From Leucaena leucocephala (Eukaryota; Streptophyta; Magnoliopsida; Fabales; Fabaceae), in NCBI GenBank assembly GCA_037074615.1, contig CM073537.1, positions 14,899,989 to 14,963,988 of the forward strand: a DNA stretch of 64,000 nt. Reading direction: 5' to 3'. The position numbers and the translations under genes are program-made. The notes under the pieces were generated by a model. The model ran no database searches and was not told where the DNA came from. It was given only the letters and a program-made list of their open reading frames with translations. Positions 35,153 through 48,460 of the stretch are shown here, one piece after another. Position 1 is the first letter of the stretch; each line of letters begins with the position of its first letter.

Positions 35153-35810
35153 TATATTCTGTTCAGTTTCAACAGCATCAGCGTCCTCATATATATATGT
35201 ATACATATATATATCCTAATCAGTTTTTAGCCTTCATAGTTCATACCAGATTTGAACCTCATCATCCAAGACTACAAAGCTTCAATTTTTCCGACGACCC
35301 AACACTCCCAAACTCAGAGATCACTGGAAATAATGGTGGAAGAGAACAGAGAAAACTCACCTCAGCTAGTCGACAGCATCGCGGAGCTTCCTCTCCTTCT
35401 TCTCCGACGTCGACACCCTCAGCTTCTCTTGTCGCTCTTCGCTGTCTCCCTCTGCTGCTGTCGTGCTCTCTCTCTCACCATCTCACTCCCTCTCGATGCC
35501 TCTCGCTCTCTGGCTCTCACCTCTCTCTCAGCCTCTGTCTATCTCTCGCGTCTATCGCCTTGCTCTCTCTTCTCTGCTGCTGCTTGTTCTGTTTGCAGAA
35601 GAAGATTTGACAGTGGAGGAGACGTGAATAAGGGAGAGGAAAGTGATCTGACAGAGGGAAGGAAGCACGCGGGAGTAGGTTTGTTCTCGGAGAAGGCAGC
35701 TCTCTTGGTTTATTCTTATTTTCATTATTTCTCCTATTTTCTGAAAAGTTCAAAATCTTTAAAACATAATCATGAAAATAAAATAAATATTTTCTTCCTT
35801 TAATACTTTA
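34090..35810 (-). repeat. Unclassified repeat-like region with microsatellites
   Basis: It holds an AT microsatellite (about 34892-34934) and a CA microsatellite (about 35120-35142). The segment 35340-35700 is clearly richer in C and G (tctctctc-type runs) than its surroundings, as is 13380-13800 in the solo LTR. Words such as agcagc and acagcgtatat near 34870-35000 resemble, inverted, the region 480-700 of the LTR at 361-2492. A decayed LTR on the minus strand is possible. The two overlapping frames at 35083-35610 and 35252-35803 are low-complexity Ser/Leu translations and I do not call them genes. Confidence 0.3.
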
Positions 35811-37052
35811 ATAGCTTCTTTAACTCATAAAAAAAATTCTAAAATTTTTGGGATAAATAATAATTTCTTTTTCGGGATAAAAAATAATTTTTAATTTTTT
35901 TTTAATTTTCTCAAGAAAATAGGTATCTAATTTAAAAAAAAGTTATTAAATTATCTAAGCCTCTTTTAGAGAAATAAACTCTTCATTAATTATCTATATC
36001 TCAAAATACTCGTTTCATTATTTTTCTTAATTTTTCTAAATCTCAAAATATTTTTAATAATTATTCTTTTTTCTATTTTTTTCTAAAATTTTATCTTTAA
36101 AATTTTTAATTTTAGAAAAATATACTTGATCTCAATAATACCTTATAAATCTCTTTTTCAAATTTGAGTATGTTACAATTCATCAAATATATTTCTCATA
36201 CAATACTTGAGGTGTTCAAATTTGACTATTTGAAACTATTATATATGAGCAAACATAACCGTCAAATATCAATAATTTTGTATTTGTGTGGATGAGTTGT
36301 ATCTTGAAATATTTTGTAGCTCATTTAATATTTTAAAATATTTTTTTAGTTGCGTTCTACAGCCTAAATATTTTTATAGTTCATCTAATACCTTCAAGCA
36401 TTTCTTCAGGTGAGTCTAGCACTGAAAGTTGCTAATAAAAAACTACTTTTAAATATTAGATGAACCTTCACTTAAAGGATTTTTTTAGAGTTAATGTCAA
36501 AGTTAAAATTTATCATAAATAAAATACTTCAATGGTAAAATTTCTTCTAAAAAAATTACTCATGTAATTCTTAATATATGACTTAATTAAAAAATTAATT
36601 TTTATCCATAATATAAGAATTTTTTTTTCCATTTATCTATTTTTTTTAAATTACTCCTATATATACTTTCTTAATAGTAATAAAGTAAGAGATGGAAGGA
36701 AGAAATTAATAAAGATGATTAGTTTATTTTAAAAAATATGTTATATTAATTAATTTAATCTAATTAAATTAATTAAATATGCTTTATATTAAATTCTAGA
36801 TAATAATACTTTAAGAGAAAAATTATGTTATAAAATATTTTATGCTGTTTGATGCACATAAAACGTATTTAAGAAACTACAACATATTTTATGATATTAA
36901 ACACGCTTTGAGAAAATATTGTAATGTACCTCTTAATAATATCGTAACAAACTTTTAAATAAAACAATAGAATGACGATTACCACGAAAGCCTTTTCCTT
37001 ACTTAAAAGAACTCATAACCAAAGGGATTTCTGAAGAGTAATATAATACACA

Positions 37053-37091
<39 letters not shown>

Positions 37092-37663
37092 CAACACTAG
37101 TATTGTTATAAATTTAAAATTTCAAGTTTTTTTAAAAAAAGTGGTACTCAACTATTTTTATTTTCTAATCATTTTTATTAATATATTATTGTTATCTTAT
37201 AAAACAAAATCTCTCCCAACTCTCAATCATCAGTATTCACCATTATCTTAATACTTCATTTCGCAACAAGGGCTAATTTGCAGAAGCAGTTTCGCGTGGA
37301 TGATTGCGACAATGAAACAAGGACTACTGATATCTAATATGCTTATATTCGACGTATTTTGCAGTATAACTCTAAATTTATAGTGTTTTTTTTTTCAATT
37401 TAAAAGGTAAACCGCTTCAATAATTCAGCTTTGGACAACACGCTAGACACAAACGGATGAATTTGATTTATCAATTATAACATATAAAATTATTATTTAT
37501 ATTATTTTATTTATTATTGTTTTATAAATGAAGGTAAGATAGTTATTTGACAATTAGAATCTCTCTCCCTCAGATTTTATGGGAATTGATAATGATTTGA
37601 TAATTTTATAGAATTTTATATGAATAATTTTTTTTTATAAGACCTGAGTGGGATTCCTTATAA
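35811..37663. other. AT-rich intergenic DNA with MITE and SINE-like pieces
   Basis: A Stowaway-like body lies at about 36560-36810 (ataatataagaa, tagtaataaagtaagagatgg). An AT microsatellite lies at about 37057-37088. A copy of the repeat around gtttcgcgtggatgattgc (also at 19300) lies at 37280-37440. No gene was seen. Confidence 0.4.
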
Positions 37664-39757
37664 TGTCCCTAGAAAATAAATAAATAAATAATACTACTTT
37701 AATAATATATATATATATTAATTCTTATAGTTATAAAATAAGAGAAGTTGGTGGTTGATCTGTCTTTGAGGAAGTGCAATGGAGTGAGAGATCCAGTGTT
37801 TGAATCTCAGCTCACTCCAAAAATAAATTTTATTTTATTCCTTCAGAATATTTTGAAAAGACTAAATTGCCCCTCTGTTAATTTTTATATATCAGCATCC
37901 TCCATTCCATTGACGGCAGCGAGAGAGGAAGAGTTGTGGAGAGAAAAAAAAGAAACAAATAGAGAGGGGAAACAAAGATTGGAGTTGGAACGCACGGTAA
38001 AGAGTGGAAGAGTAAGAAGTTTGATATATGCTGTGTGGCTGTGCTTGCACTCATGAAAATAAATGGAAAAAGGATTATATTAAGCGGGTTATATTAAGAT
38101 TGTTTAGATTTTGTGTCGAAGCTTGGGAAAGTACGGATATTGTCTAAATTTATACTACTGTTGTAACGATATTGTTTGGATTTTAATTTCAATAGCATTT
38201 GGAGAGGAAGTCTACACAATGGTATTTCTTTATTAACTTGATAGTTATAAGAGGATGGGTTCAGTCCATTTATATCTTAATGTGATGATGAGGGATTTAT
38301 TATGTAAATGTTATATATTAAGGTTTTAAGTATTAATAAATTTTACATGAATAAATAGAGGATTTGATATTTGTCTGAGTCACTAAGGAACTACAAAAAG
38401 GAACATAGGAGAAGGTAATTTGGAAGAATAGGCTCTAGGTGTTTGAGTTGCTATAAGAGGCAATTATCTTATGAAGTCTTAGAAAGATAAGTTTTATTTT
38501 GGAAAGCTAAATATGCGAGTAAATATCATTCCATGATAATAATATTTTTAATAATATATTGCTACTTGATATATTTTATTTAAAGTATTAATTTTTAAGC
38601 ATGATTTACTAAAAATATGTTATTTGGAAATGTATAATTGTTATTTGATATTTGAATATTTAGTTAAAATAAGGATAATAATTACTTGAATGTTGCATTA
38701 TTTTATTCATTACAGATTTGTATGCATGAGGATTTAAAGGAAATATTGTGTAATGATTTTCATGTTAGGGTCTCTGATTATGAAATATTCTTTGTGAAAT
38801 TTTAGTATTGAAAAGTTTTGTTCTTATTTAATGCTAAATTGACGCCATGAATGCTTGAAAATATATTTTTTTAAAGGACTGAATACATAACGTTAGTTAC
38901 TAACAACAATATTATTAATCATTGTCGCGCCATGGTTAAAATTAAGCTTGCTTGATATTGGTCTTGTACCTACGCATGTTTTCGTGACATTATTCTACGC
39001 TTAGTTACTTACTCTTGTGGACTGTGTCCACGCTTGATCTCGTGGCCTCGAGCTGCATCGAAATAGTTAGTTATCCTCGTAGATTGTGTATCCACGCCTA
39101 TTAGCTCGATCTATTGTCGTCCTGTTAGCTCCTACAAAAAGATGAGATTTGAGGATTATCATTTTAAATTGACTTCCCTAAATAAGATATTTCATTGGCT
39201 ATTGAATTGATTTGATTAATGATTTTTATACAGTTTTATTCCTACTATAATTTTATGTTTTGAAATTTATACATATCATCAAGTTTTATTATCCAAAATT
39301 AAATATGTTTAAATTATTTCTTTTTGTATATGTGATTTATTTCTATTAGTAGGACGTTATTTATCAGTAAATTATTTTAGTTTAAGATAATGTTGTTGAT
39401 CTTATTTTTTTAACTAATTAGCAAAGAGCCTCAACTCTGTAGATCCGAAGTTGTGGATCCATTTTGTGTAGCCTCTCAGAATGTAAATATGAACTTGGAG
39501 TTTATGTACAAATTATTTTGGATAGAGTTCTGGATGTTAATTGGGTTGCTTGAATATTATTGTAGAATTTTTAGGAAGTCTGGTATTTAAAAACAATTTT
39601 ACCAAAAATTTTACAAATAACTTGCCTGTTAATTTTAATAAAATATATATTATCATTATTATATTAGATATTTTGTTTATATATTTAAGATTTAAGGAAT
39701 ATAAATTTTTTATATTTTGTGCCAGTGGCCTTTTAATTTTTGGGCTTGTCATTCTCC
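37664..39757 (+). mobile_element. LTR copy, probable Ty3/gypsy, 2.1 kb
   Basis: The start tgtccctagaaaataaa resembles the start of the solo LTR at 14024 (minus strand). The run gacgccatgaatgcttgaaa at 38842, the gtggactgtgtccacgc region at about 39016 and the end ctttgtgccagtggcc...ttgtca match blocks of the other copies. The frame at 37748-38056 lies in its 5' part and is not a gene. The target duplication is not recognisable. Confidence 0.5.
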
Positions 39758-39785
39758 ATAAAATATTTTCTGAATTGGGTCCAAT

Positions 39786-39849
39786 ACCAATGAGTGGAAT
39801 CTGCTGCGATGGAAGAAGAGCACTGAATTCACAATCTTTGTAAATATAC
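39786..39849 (-). pseudogene. 2OGD relic D: fragment of exon 1
   Basis: On the minus strand about 20 codons of exon 1 (YIYKDCEFSALLPSQQIP) are readable. To the right they join directly to sequence matching the distal 3' flank of the array (catatatttatgttgtcccaag), and an LTR end lies 29 bases to the left. It is thus a scrap left after a large internal deletion. Confidence 0.8.
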
Positions 39850-40853
39850 AATGCATCATATATTTATGTTGTCCCAAGAAAAAACTTGAGCCAATAGTAT
39901 TGGTGTAAGGATAAGCTCATGATCAAATCAGAATCATTCTAAAATATCTTTTCAATATTTCGTAATATTTTAAAGTACCTTAGTAAAATTTTACCTTTAA
40001 ATTCTTTTTATTAAGTACTATTTAAAATATATTTTAAGATATTAGATATATTAAAAATTAGTTTAAAATATTAGTATTGTTGAAAAAATATTTTATGATA
40101 CTGAATACAACTTAACCATTTAATTTATAAGACATTTTAACAAATATTGAAAAATAATTAATGTATATGATCCCCTAACAAAAAAATAAAATATTACTTA
40201 ACCTTCACTGCACACTTCATTCATAATGCTATTTACTCTCTCTCACACATCATTTTCCCCCAGACCCATTCAGCCTTTTCAGACTCGCTCTCTCAATATT
40301 GAAGTGAAAACGTGGTCGTTTGCGGCAGAGAGAAGTAGGACTCCAAATTTTTTCGCCAGTTTTTGGTAATGAGTCAATATTCCAAGAAAATTGTCCTATT
40401 TTAAAGTGTGAGATATTATTCCTTATCTAATAGTAGACCAATTAGATTATAAAATAAAGAGAACTGAGTTTCAAGTCCAATCTTATTAAAAAAAACCTAT
40501 GAGAAGAGGTACCCTAATTATAGAACTTTAATTTGGGTCAGTTAATTGTTTAAATATCTGATAACAGGATTTAAAAAAACACCGGATACTAAGTGACTTA
40601 AAGGGTTATAAAAAAATTATTAAAGGATATTAATAGTTTCATAGCATATATAACTTCATTAAACATTGTTATGATCAAGATAATATTGAAAAAAAAAAGA
40701 AATTGTTGGATTAATTGCACTTATGCCTATAATTAAAGACTGATGAACAATATGAAAATTAAGTGATGCCTATGTGGTAAATTTCGTGTTTTTAATGATT
40801 CTCTATTCTCTTCTTCAATTTAATTATATAGTTGTTATATAATAAGCTTTCAT

Positions 40854-40888
<35 letters not shown>

Positions 40889-41640
40889 ATTAGTCATTTT
40901 TCCCGAGACTTTAAAATATACTCATTCAGTTCTAAATATAGGAATTATTTATAAAGTTAATTTTTATCTTAAATATAATACCCCAACTCATTTTAATTTT
41001 ATATTTATTATTTTTTAAACTAATTTATCTAATTTATAAATCGATATATAATCTAATATTATATTAAGATATTTTATAGAGATTATATTATATTTGTCCC
41101 TAAGTACATATGAAGAAAAATCTAATTAAAAGGTGATAAATAATGTATTTTGAATATCAAAATATCAAATATATTCCATAATTTCATAAACTTAAAATAT
41201 TCTGAAAAAGAAATATAAATATTAAGATATCTCAATTATCCTTGGACATGCAATCTATTGAAGTCTTGCTCAAAATAAATGAAATATTATTACTTATCGG
41301 CCAATATATATATATATAACTCCAATGGTCACGAAGATCACAACGCATAAATGATAAGACATCTAACCAACATAATTTCGTTTGAAAATTAATGAGTTGA
41401 ATAAAAATGTTTAGTTCGGTTTATAAAAAGAAATTAATGAATTGAAATAGACTGATGTTACTCATATTTGATATTGATATTAATAATTTTTAAGTAATTT
41501 TTAAATGGGACCCACAATGGGGAAGGATATGTGGAAGGGAGTGACTGAAACAAACAGGATATGATCATATGATCATATGATCAAGTAGAAGCGTTTTGAC
41601 AAGACTACCCTTAATACAAGTTTTTGAATTCTGATATCTT
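39850..41640 (-). pseudogene. Scrambled remains of a 2OGD locus
   Basis: Pieces in order: 3' flank signature (39850-39930 and about 40340-40430), a dispersed repeat (40420-40620), 3' flank joined straight to intron-3 sequence at about 40660 with the last exon missing, intron-3 sequence to about 40900 with an AT microsatellite at 40857-40886, and at 41510-41640 a stretch matching the region upstream of gene E (aggatatgatca, ccttaatacaagttt against 58394-58500). No exon survives besides the fragment at 39786. Confidence 0.55.
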
Positions 41641-43439
41641 TATAGATTTAACTATAAACTAAATATTATATTGAGGAGCATCGAGGAATATGATTTTAAA
41701 ATATGCGCACGCTCTTCACTAAATTTGATATTTTTTCCCAATACTTGATCCTCATCATTTGCAAATTTTAAATGCAGTTGTATTGTGACACTTCATACGA
41801 CTAAACAGGAGACACAACCGTCTAGCCCAATTGCCCCATACTACACCTTAGGTCTACACATATCACAACAGAAAAACAAGAATGAGGTTTGAGTTGATGA
41901 ACAGGAGAGATTGGCTTGGTAGTTCATAGTAAAGGGTGTCACCAAGTATAATCAACTATATAGGTCGCACAATACTATTGTACTCTATTAACCACTAAAA
42001 TTTTAAATAAATTATTAATTAAAAAATTATACTTAATAATTTTATTGAGTATTCTATTTAATTTTCCTCTTCTCACTTTTTAGAAGGCTGTATACTGCTT
42101 GATTTATCATTTTTATTGATACATCCAGTGATTTTTTTTGTATATATCTGAATTACCTCAAACGATTTTATATTATTTTCTCTGAGTCTACTCCAACTCA
42201 TAAATTAATATTAAAATTTGTTTTAAATATACATATTCATAGCATGACCAATAAATAGAAATATAATGTTGTAAAAGCACAAAAGAAAAAGTCTTCTCAA
42301 TACAAAAGTGCTTCTTTTCCTTACTTGTATACAAAAGAAAAAGTCTTGGATAGAAAGGAGGATTTGAGCCGAGATATTTTTCCTCTTTTTCTTGTTAGAG
42401 TTTCTTTCCGTTTATTTCCCTTAATAGTTTTTGAGCAACAAACATTTGACATCAGAATCTGGTTAAAAATGGTAACCCCCTGCTCTTCCAATAATCCCAT
42501 GACTCTTGCGAGAACCCGTTAGCATCATCATCCAACTCCTTTGCCGTCAAATCCGCCAGACACAAATCCGATGACAAGTTCTTTTTAATACTCTTACAAT
42601 CTTAAATATAGGACCTAATTAAAAAGTTAATATTAATACTAAATATAAGATATTTTATATATTCATCAATCTTGTTTAAATTACTCCTATTGATTAACAA
42701 TAATCAAATAAGAGAGAGGGAGAGAAAGAGTTAAAGAAGATAATTAAAATATCTTAAAAAAATATGATATATTAACTAATTTTTTTAATATAATTAAATT
42801 AATTAAATATGACAATCTACTTACACATATAACTAACAAGAAAAATTGTCTATTAGAGGTCCTCATAAACAACTTCAAGGATGAACTAAGATCTGATGTG
42901 AGGATTCATATAGATTCGGATGTAGTCGGGGCAAAACTCCGGTGATTAGGTGGACAAAAATATATATATATATATAGGGCTATGAGTTTGGCCCTAGAAT
43001 ATGGATCCAAGCCCCATCTTCCTCATGTGGGCCCTAAAATGATTATGATTTTCTGGTTAAATGGTAAGCGTCACAAGCTTCAAGGAGTTCCTACTAGCAC
43101 TAGTACGAGTGCTAAACTCCACTCCCGCCAACACAGAGGTATTCTGCCTCTACATATATTATTTATTGGCTTCAACTCGTAACCTTATTTCAAGGAATAT
43201 CTTCTTGTTTTTAAAGAACCCACTACTCTACCACCCTTTCGGAATCAACAAGTCAACTCTAAATAAAACAAAATAATTGTGATTACAATGACAACAATTT
43301 ATAGCCACAAAGCATAGCCACCAGCCACAAAGAATCAAATCTTTAACATAATTTTTTCTTCTCGTTGGAACACCTTAAAAAAAATAAATCAAATATATAT
43401 TATTAGACAATAACACAATTTAATAAATAATAACTGAGG
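41641..43439. other. Unassigned DNA with MITE and a 3' flank trace
   Basis: A Stowaway-like body lies at about 42585-42815. At about 42350-42460 the outer 3' signature of the array reappears (gagccgagatattttt, cttgttagagtt, tttttgagcaacaaac). From 42860 to 43260 lies sequence with the short frames 42982-43182 and 43061-43276, which I do not recognise and do not call as genes. Confidence 0.35.
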
Positions 43440-44972
43440 ATGAGTTGAGCGAGATACATTTTCTCTTTTCCTTATTAGAGTTTATCTTTCTTAATATAGA
43501 TTTGGAGTACCTAACAAGAAGCTAGACTCTGGTAACAAGAGATCAAGGGTGGATCTACATGAGGGGCAAAGGGGGCATCTGCCCCTCCTGTCAGCTAGCG
43601 CTTCGATTTCATCCTCAAATTTTGTTCGTCGTTCTTCAAAGTTAGGCCTTTAATTTGATCAATCCAAGCTCCAGCTTCTTTAATTTTTTGGATTTAATTT
43701 CCAGTTTTAAGACTGATTATTTGATTTGATTTAGTGAGTGAGAGACCTATTACTTTGGACCAGCTTATTTTGTAGAAATACTAAAAACGTTGCTTTCTAC
43801 GATAAACCACGAAGGCGTCATTTATCCATGGGAGACTTTTTGAAAACCATATCTAATATTTTAATGAATATCATATCTAATTATCTAAATACAGAATATT
43901 TATTAATTATTAAATTTGATATGTTAAGTCATTTTCTTTGTATACTCTTTTTAAAAAATCTAAAAAGTCTTGTTTGAGAAAAACATATATAGAAGAGGAT
44001 TTGGGTTTTAAATCTTTATATTTCTTCTAATATCCTAAAATCCTTTTTGATTCTCAGAAATCAAGCTATATATATTCCTTATGAAATTCAAAAAACCCAA
44101 TTAATTTTGTTGCCCAACCCAACTTTTTATGTATAAATCTAAAACCTATTTTACACACCACTCCAACACCCACTCTCTCTCTCTTATTCTTCCTCTCTTG
44201 CTAACAAAAAGTGGAGAGACTTACATCCTCTAACCCTGCAACTAGCCAACGTAGAGCAAAATCAAATAATTTTTTTAGTTTTATTTTATTATTTTGTTTG
44301 AATATAATTGTTAAATTATTTATGTTGTACCTTGATTGTTGAAATAATAAATTATTTTAGGTGTAGAGAAATTTTTTTAAAACCATCCAAAATTTAACTG
44401 AGTCAATAATAAATTTGTCATCTAATGATATTTAGTCTTTTGTACTCAAACTATTATATTTATAATATTATAGTTTATTTATTTATCGGATAAAAAAATT
44501 ATTAAAAGTTAGTCCACAGGTCCCAAATTTCTAGTTCCGACATTGCAAGCGATCAGCATGCTAAACCTTCGTACCAAGAATTACCCAAAATAGCCATAAT
44601 CTAATGTAATCTCTTGTCAAAACTTGTTAAAAAACAGGAGATTTCAATCCATATGTTATTTGATGTATCATTCAATTTATGTACCGAAGAACACTTAAGC
44701 CAATAGTTCTACTGTGTAAGGATAAGCTATAATGCAAAAGAATCAACATAACAAGCCTATCTATAATTTACCTAGAGTAAATTTTTTTCTCCAACTTTTT
44801 GTAATGAATTAATCAATATTTCAAGCAAATAATACTATTCAAAAGCATGATATATTATTAAAGGACATTGATAGTTTCAGAAAATATCTCACTTTACTGA
44901 AGGCTTGATCGATGCAAAATAAAAAAGAGAAAAAAAATGAGAAAGAGAAAACTTTGTCCAACATATCGTGAG
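43440..44972 (-). pseudogene. Orphan 2OGD 3' flank
   Basis: Sequence at 43440-43545 and 44548-44972 matches, in order, the 3' flank seen beside genes A, B and E (attagagtttatc, gatcagcatgctaaacc, aatctcttgtcaaaacttgtta, ccaatagttctactgtgtaagg). The gene that should follow on the right is absent. A truncated LTR begins at 44973 and another complete copy of this flank stands beside gene E at 54160-54600. The two halves are separated by the hAT element. Confidence 0.6.
43546..44547. mobile_element. Non-autonomous hAT element, 1.0 kb
   Basis: It interrupts the 2OGD 3' flank, as alignment with the gene A flank shows. It is flanked by agagatca (43538-43545) and agcgatca (44548-44555), an 8-base duplication with one mismatch, the size produced by hAT elements. 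The ends gggtggatctac and the complement of ctagttccgac form a short imperfect inverted repeat, and gggcaaagggggcatctgcccc lies just inside. No transposase is readable; the frame at 43738-43977 resembles nothing I know. Confidence 0.65.
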
Positions 44973-46051
44973 TGTCACGTCCCGAAATTTGAGTTATGAC
45001 CGGCACAAAATATGAATAAATTCATATTCCTTAAGCATTAGACCTTAAATAAAACGTTTAAAATAATATTCATAATTTATCTTTCCGTTTAAATCAAAAA
45101 GCAAGTTATCTGTAGGAATTTCGATATGATTGTCTTTGTATAACCAACCTTCTGAAAATCCTACAACAGACTGCGAATGTTTCAATTCACATGCAGACAT
45201 TTTTTTAAAATAACTAGAATCTTATCTATAGACTACGTAGATCATCTAAATTTCTAACAAAATAATACAAGTATTTCATAAATTTATAATTACATTTTAA
45301 GAAGATATGCCTAAAAATCACTACTTCGGATCGACAATGAGACTCTTCACTACTCAGCTGGAGGAACAAGGTCACAGCACCATCTGAAGCCAAGATAATC
45401 TACTGGTAAATAACGTCCCAAAAATATAACTTATCGTTCAAAAAGAAACAATTTCAATACATTTAAATGTAAATAATAACACTTTATAATTAAATATAAA
45501 TTTTTCAGTAAAATATTTTATTTAAAGAAATCTATTTAAAATCATAATTTTAAAACATTCTTTTTTTCGTAGAACTTCAGTAGAACGAAAACAAACATGG
45601 ACACACAGTCCATGAGGGTAACTAATCAATCCAGCGTAGCTCAAAGCCACGAAATAGGCGTAGGTACAAAACCTACGAATAACAAGCGTAGGTATAAGGC
45701 CTACGAATAACACGCGTGAGAATGAATCTCACGAATATCTGGCGTAAGTACGAGACCCACGAATATCTATCGAGCTCAGGTTTAACCATGGTGCACCAAG
45801 GACTAACAGTACTGCTGTTAGTAATCAGCGTTCTGTATTCAGTCATCTCTAAAAATATTTCTAAGCATGCGTGGGGTCAATTTAGTATTAAATGATCACA
45901 ATACTTTCTAGCGCAAGAATTTCATCAAGAATACTTCACAATCACTAAACCCATCAAAATAAATTCTTAAAAGATTTCTTCAATTCATATGGAATAATTA
46001 TTCCAATAATAAAATTCACATAAGTATATTTCATAGAGAAAATCAATTCAA
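44973..46051 (-). mobile_element. Truncated LTR, probable Ty3/gypsy
   Basis: It starts at tgtcacgtcccg and aligns with 10978 to about 12030 of the solo LTR. At caattcaat (46051) the match stops and pararetrovirus-like sequence begins. The outer 5 bases are gtgag, but the partner duplication is lost with the missing end. Confidence 0.65.
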
Positions 46052-46237
46052 TGATATTTTAGTATATTCTCAAAATAAAAAAATTATAAAAAATATTTGT
46101 TTGTGTTTGCGATGAAAGCAAAAGAAAATGGTCTAGTTATTTCGAGAGAAAAAAGCAATAATTGGACAAACAGAAATAGAATTTCTTGAAAGAAAAATAA
46201 AAAATGGAAAAATAGAGTTATTAGATAATATTATTAA
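46052..46237 (+). pseudogene. Endogenous pararetrovirus fragment, reverse transcriptase (left part)
   Basis: The + strand translates to a stretch resembling the part of a Caulimoviridae reverse transcriptase just after the catalytic Asp pair; the first Asp of the pair reads Asn here. A frame slip occurs in an A-run near 46150. The fragment is cut on the left by the LTR junction and on the right by the copia insertion at 46238. It continues at 53854 beyond the copia element. It is a short, dead genomic relic with no complete domain. Confidence 0.7.
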
Positions 46238-46558
46238 TGTTATAAAACTAGCAATAAGATTAGAAAGAGAGAAAAGATGGAGACAAGAAAATGAGAGTAG
46301 TATATATTCTATTCTTTCTTCTTCCTTTACAATACAAATGGAATGCCCTATTTATAGGCATAGAAGTTGAAGATGAAGAGTCTAGTAATTAATGGGGAAT
46401 AATGAAGAGTCTAGTAATTAATGGAGGACTAATGAAGAGTCTAGTAATTAATGAGGAATAATGAAGAGTCTAGTAATTAATGAAGGAATAATGACCTAGG
46501 GAATTTGAAGAGGTGGAGGGAGATGGAGATGGACATCTATATTCTAATATTCATAACA
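46238..46558 (-). repeat. 3' LTR of the copia element
   Basis: It starts tgttataaaac and ends ttcataaca. It contains four tandem units of about 25 bases with the core gaagagtctagtaatt, at about 46374-46490. The plus-strand sequence tatttatagg near 46350 may be the complement of a promoter element. Confidence 0.9.
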
Positions 46559-46782
46559 CTCCCCCTTAGATGTCCATTCTTTTAATAATGTGCCTCATTA
46601 AAAAACTTTAACTAGGAAAAACCCTGTGGGATAAAAACCTAGTAAAAGAAAAAGAGTACACAATTAATTGATACACTTACAGAGCTGCCTCATTAAAAAC
46701 CTTGCTAGGAAAACCCAGTGGGACAAAATCTCAGACAAGGGAAAAAGAGTACAGCGTGTATCGACTCCCCCTTTTTGTAACA

Positions 46783-48460
46783 TCAATTGATATCTCTGAA
46801 TCTGCGAAGTCCGATATCATGTATGAGCTTCTCAAATATTTTTGCTGGAAGTGACTTAGTGAACAAATCTGCTAGATTTTCTTTAGACCGGATTTGCTGG
46901 ATATTAATCTCACAATTCTTTTGAAGATCATGTGTGAAAAAGAATTTTGGAGAAATATGTTTTGTTCTGTCTCCTTTGATGTACCCTTCTTTTAGTTGGG
47001 TAATACATGCAGCATTATCTTCATATAGAACTGTTGGGATCATTTTACTAGATGACAGTCCACAAGTAGTACGTATATGATGTATTATCAATCTTAACCA
47101 TACACATTCTCGACTTGCTTCATGTATCGCTATTATTTCTGCATGATTAGATGATGTGGCTGATATGGTTTGTTTCATTGATCGCCATGAAATAGCTGTA
47201 CCATTACATGTGAACAAATAGCCTGTTTGCGATCTACCAACATGTGGATCAGACTGAAATCTCCGACAAAGTCAGTCTTATGTTCATTTGAATAAAATAA
47301 TCTCATATCCATAGTACCATTCAAGTAACGAAGAATGTGCTTAAACCCATTCCAATGTCTTCGTGTTGGTGAAGAACTATATCTTGCTAATAAGTTAACA
47401 GCAAATGATATATCTGGTCGTGCGTGACTAGCAAGATACATAAGCGCACCAATTGCACTAAGATAAGGCACTTCTGGGCCAAGTAGTTCTTCATCACCTT
47501 CTTGAGGTCTAAAGGGATCTTTATCTTTCTCCAGAGATCTTACAATCATCGGAGTGCATAATGGATGTGATTTATCCATATAAAAACGTTTTAAGACTTT
47601 TCTCGTGTAAGTTTCTTGACACACGAAGATCCCATTTTTCAGATGTTCAATTTGTAGTCCAAGGCAAAATTTTGTTCTTCCCAGGTCCTTCATTTCAAAC
47701 TCTTTCTTTAAGCAATTCACCGCTTTGGAAATCTCTTCAGGAGTTCCAATGATATTTATGTCATCGACATAAATAGCAATTATAGCAAATTTATTTCCAG
47801 ATCTTTTTATAAAAATGCATGGACATATCTGATCATTCTTATATCCTTCTTTCAATAGATATTCACTAAGTCGATTATACAATATGCGCCCCGATTGCTT
47901 CAATCCATATAAAGACTTATTTAACTTAATTGAGTACCGTTCTCGAGAACTTGAATTATATACTTTTGGTAACTCAAATCCATCAGGAAGACTCATATAA
48001 ATGTCATTGTCAAGTGAGCCACACAAATAGGCTGTAACAACATCCATTAGACGCAAATCGAGGCCTTCTTTTACTGCCAGACTAATTAGATATCGAAAAG
48101 TAGTTGCATCCACCACTGGTGAGTATGTTTCTATAAAATCAATACCAGGTCTTTGTGTAAATCAACAAGTCGTGCTTTATATCTTACTACTTCACCATTT
48201 TCATTTCGTTTTCTCATAAAAACCCATTTATATCCAACTGGTTTTACATCTTCTGGTGTAAGAACCACAGGGCCAAAAACTTTTCGTTTTTCTAATGATT
48301 TTAATTCAGCCTCAATTGCGTCTTTCCATTTTGACCAATCATCTCTTTGTTTGCATTCGCTAATAGATCTTGGTTCATGATCCTCATCATCATTTATTAC
48401 ATCAAGCGCTACATTATATGCAAAAATATCGTCAACGTTGACTTTATCTCGATCCCATCA
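46783..48460 (-). pseudogene. Copia reverse transcriptase and RNase H, broken
   Basis: Reverse transcriptase motifs are clear on the minus strand: KWVFMRKRNENGE, SLYGLKQSGR, the catalytic YVDD (47760-47771), KDLGRTKFCLGLQI and HARPDISFAVNLLARY. RNase H follows (SQTGYLFTCNG, SSNHAEIIAIHEASRE, KHISPKFFF). Breaks: a TGA at 48458-48460; a loss of about 7 bases near 48150 after KARLV; and a loss of about 13 bases near 47245, where the first RNase H aspartate is expected, which shifts the frame. The last frame ends at 46783. Confidence 0.85.

Noticed and set aside
35083..35803. Two overlapping frames of 175 and 183 codons
   Set aside because: They translate microsatellite and CT-rich DNA into low-complexity Ser/Leu runs, with no domain and no splice or promoter context.
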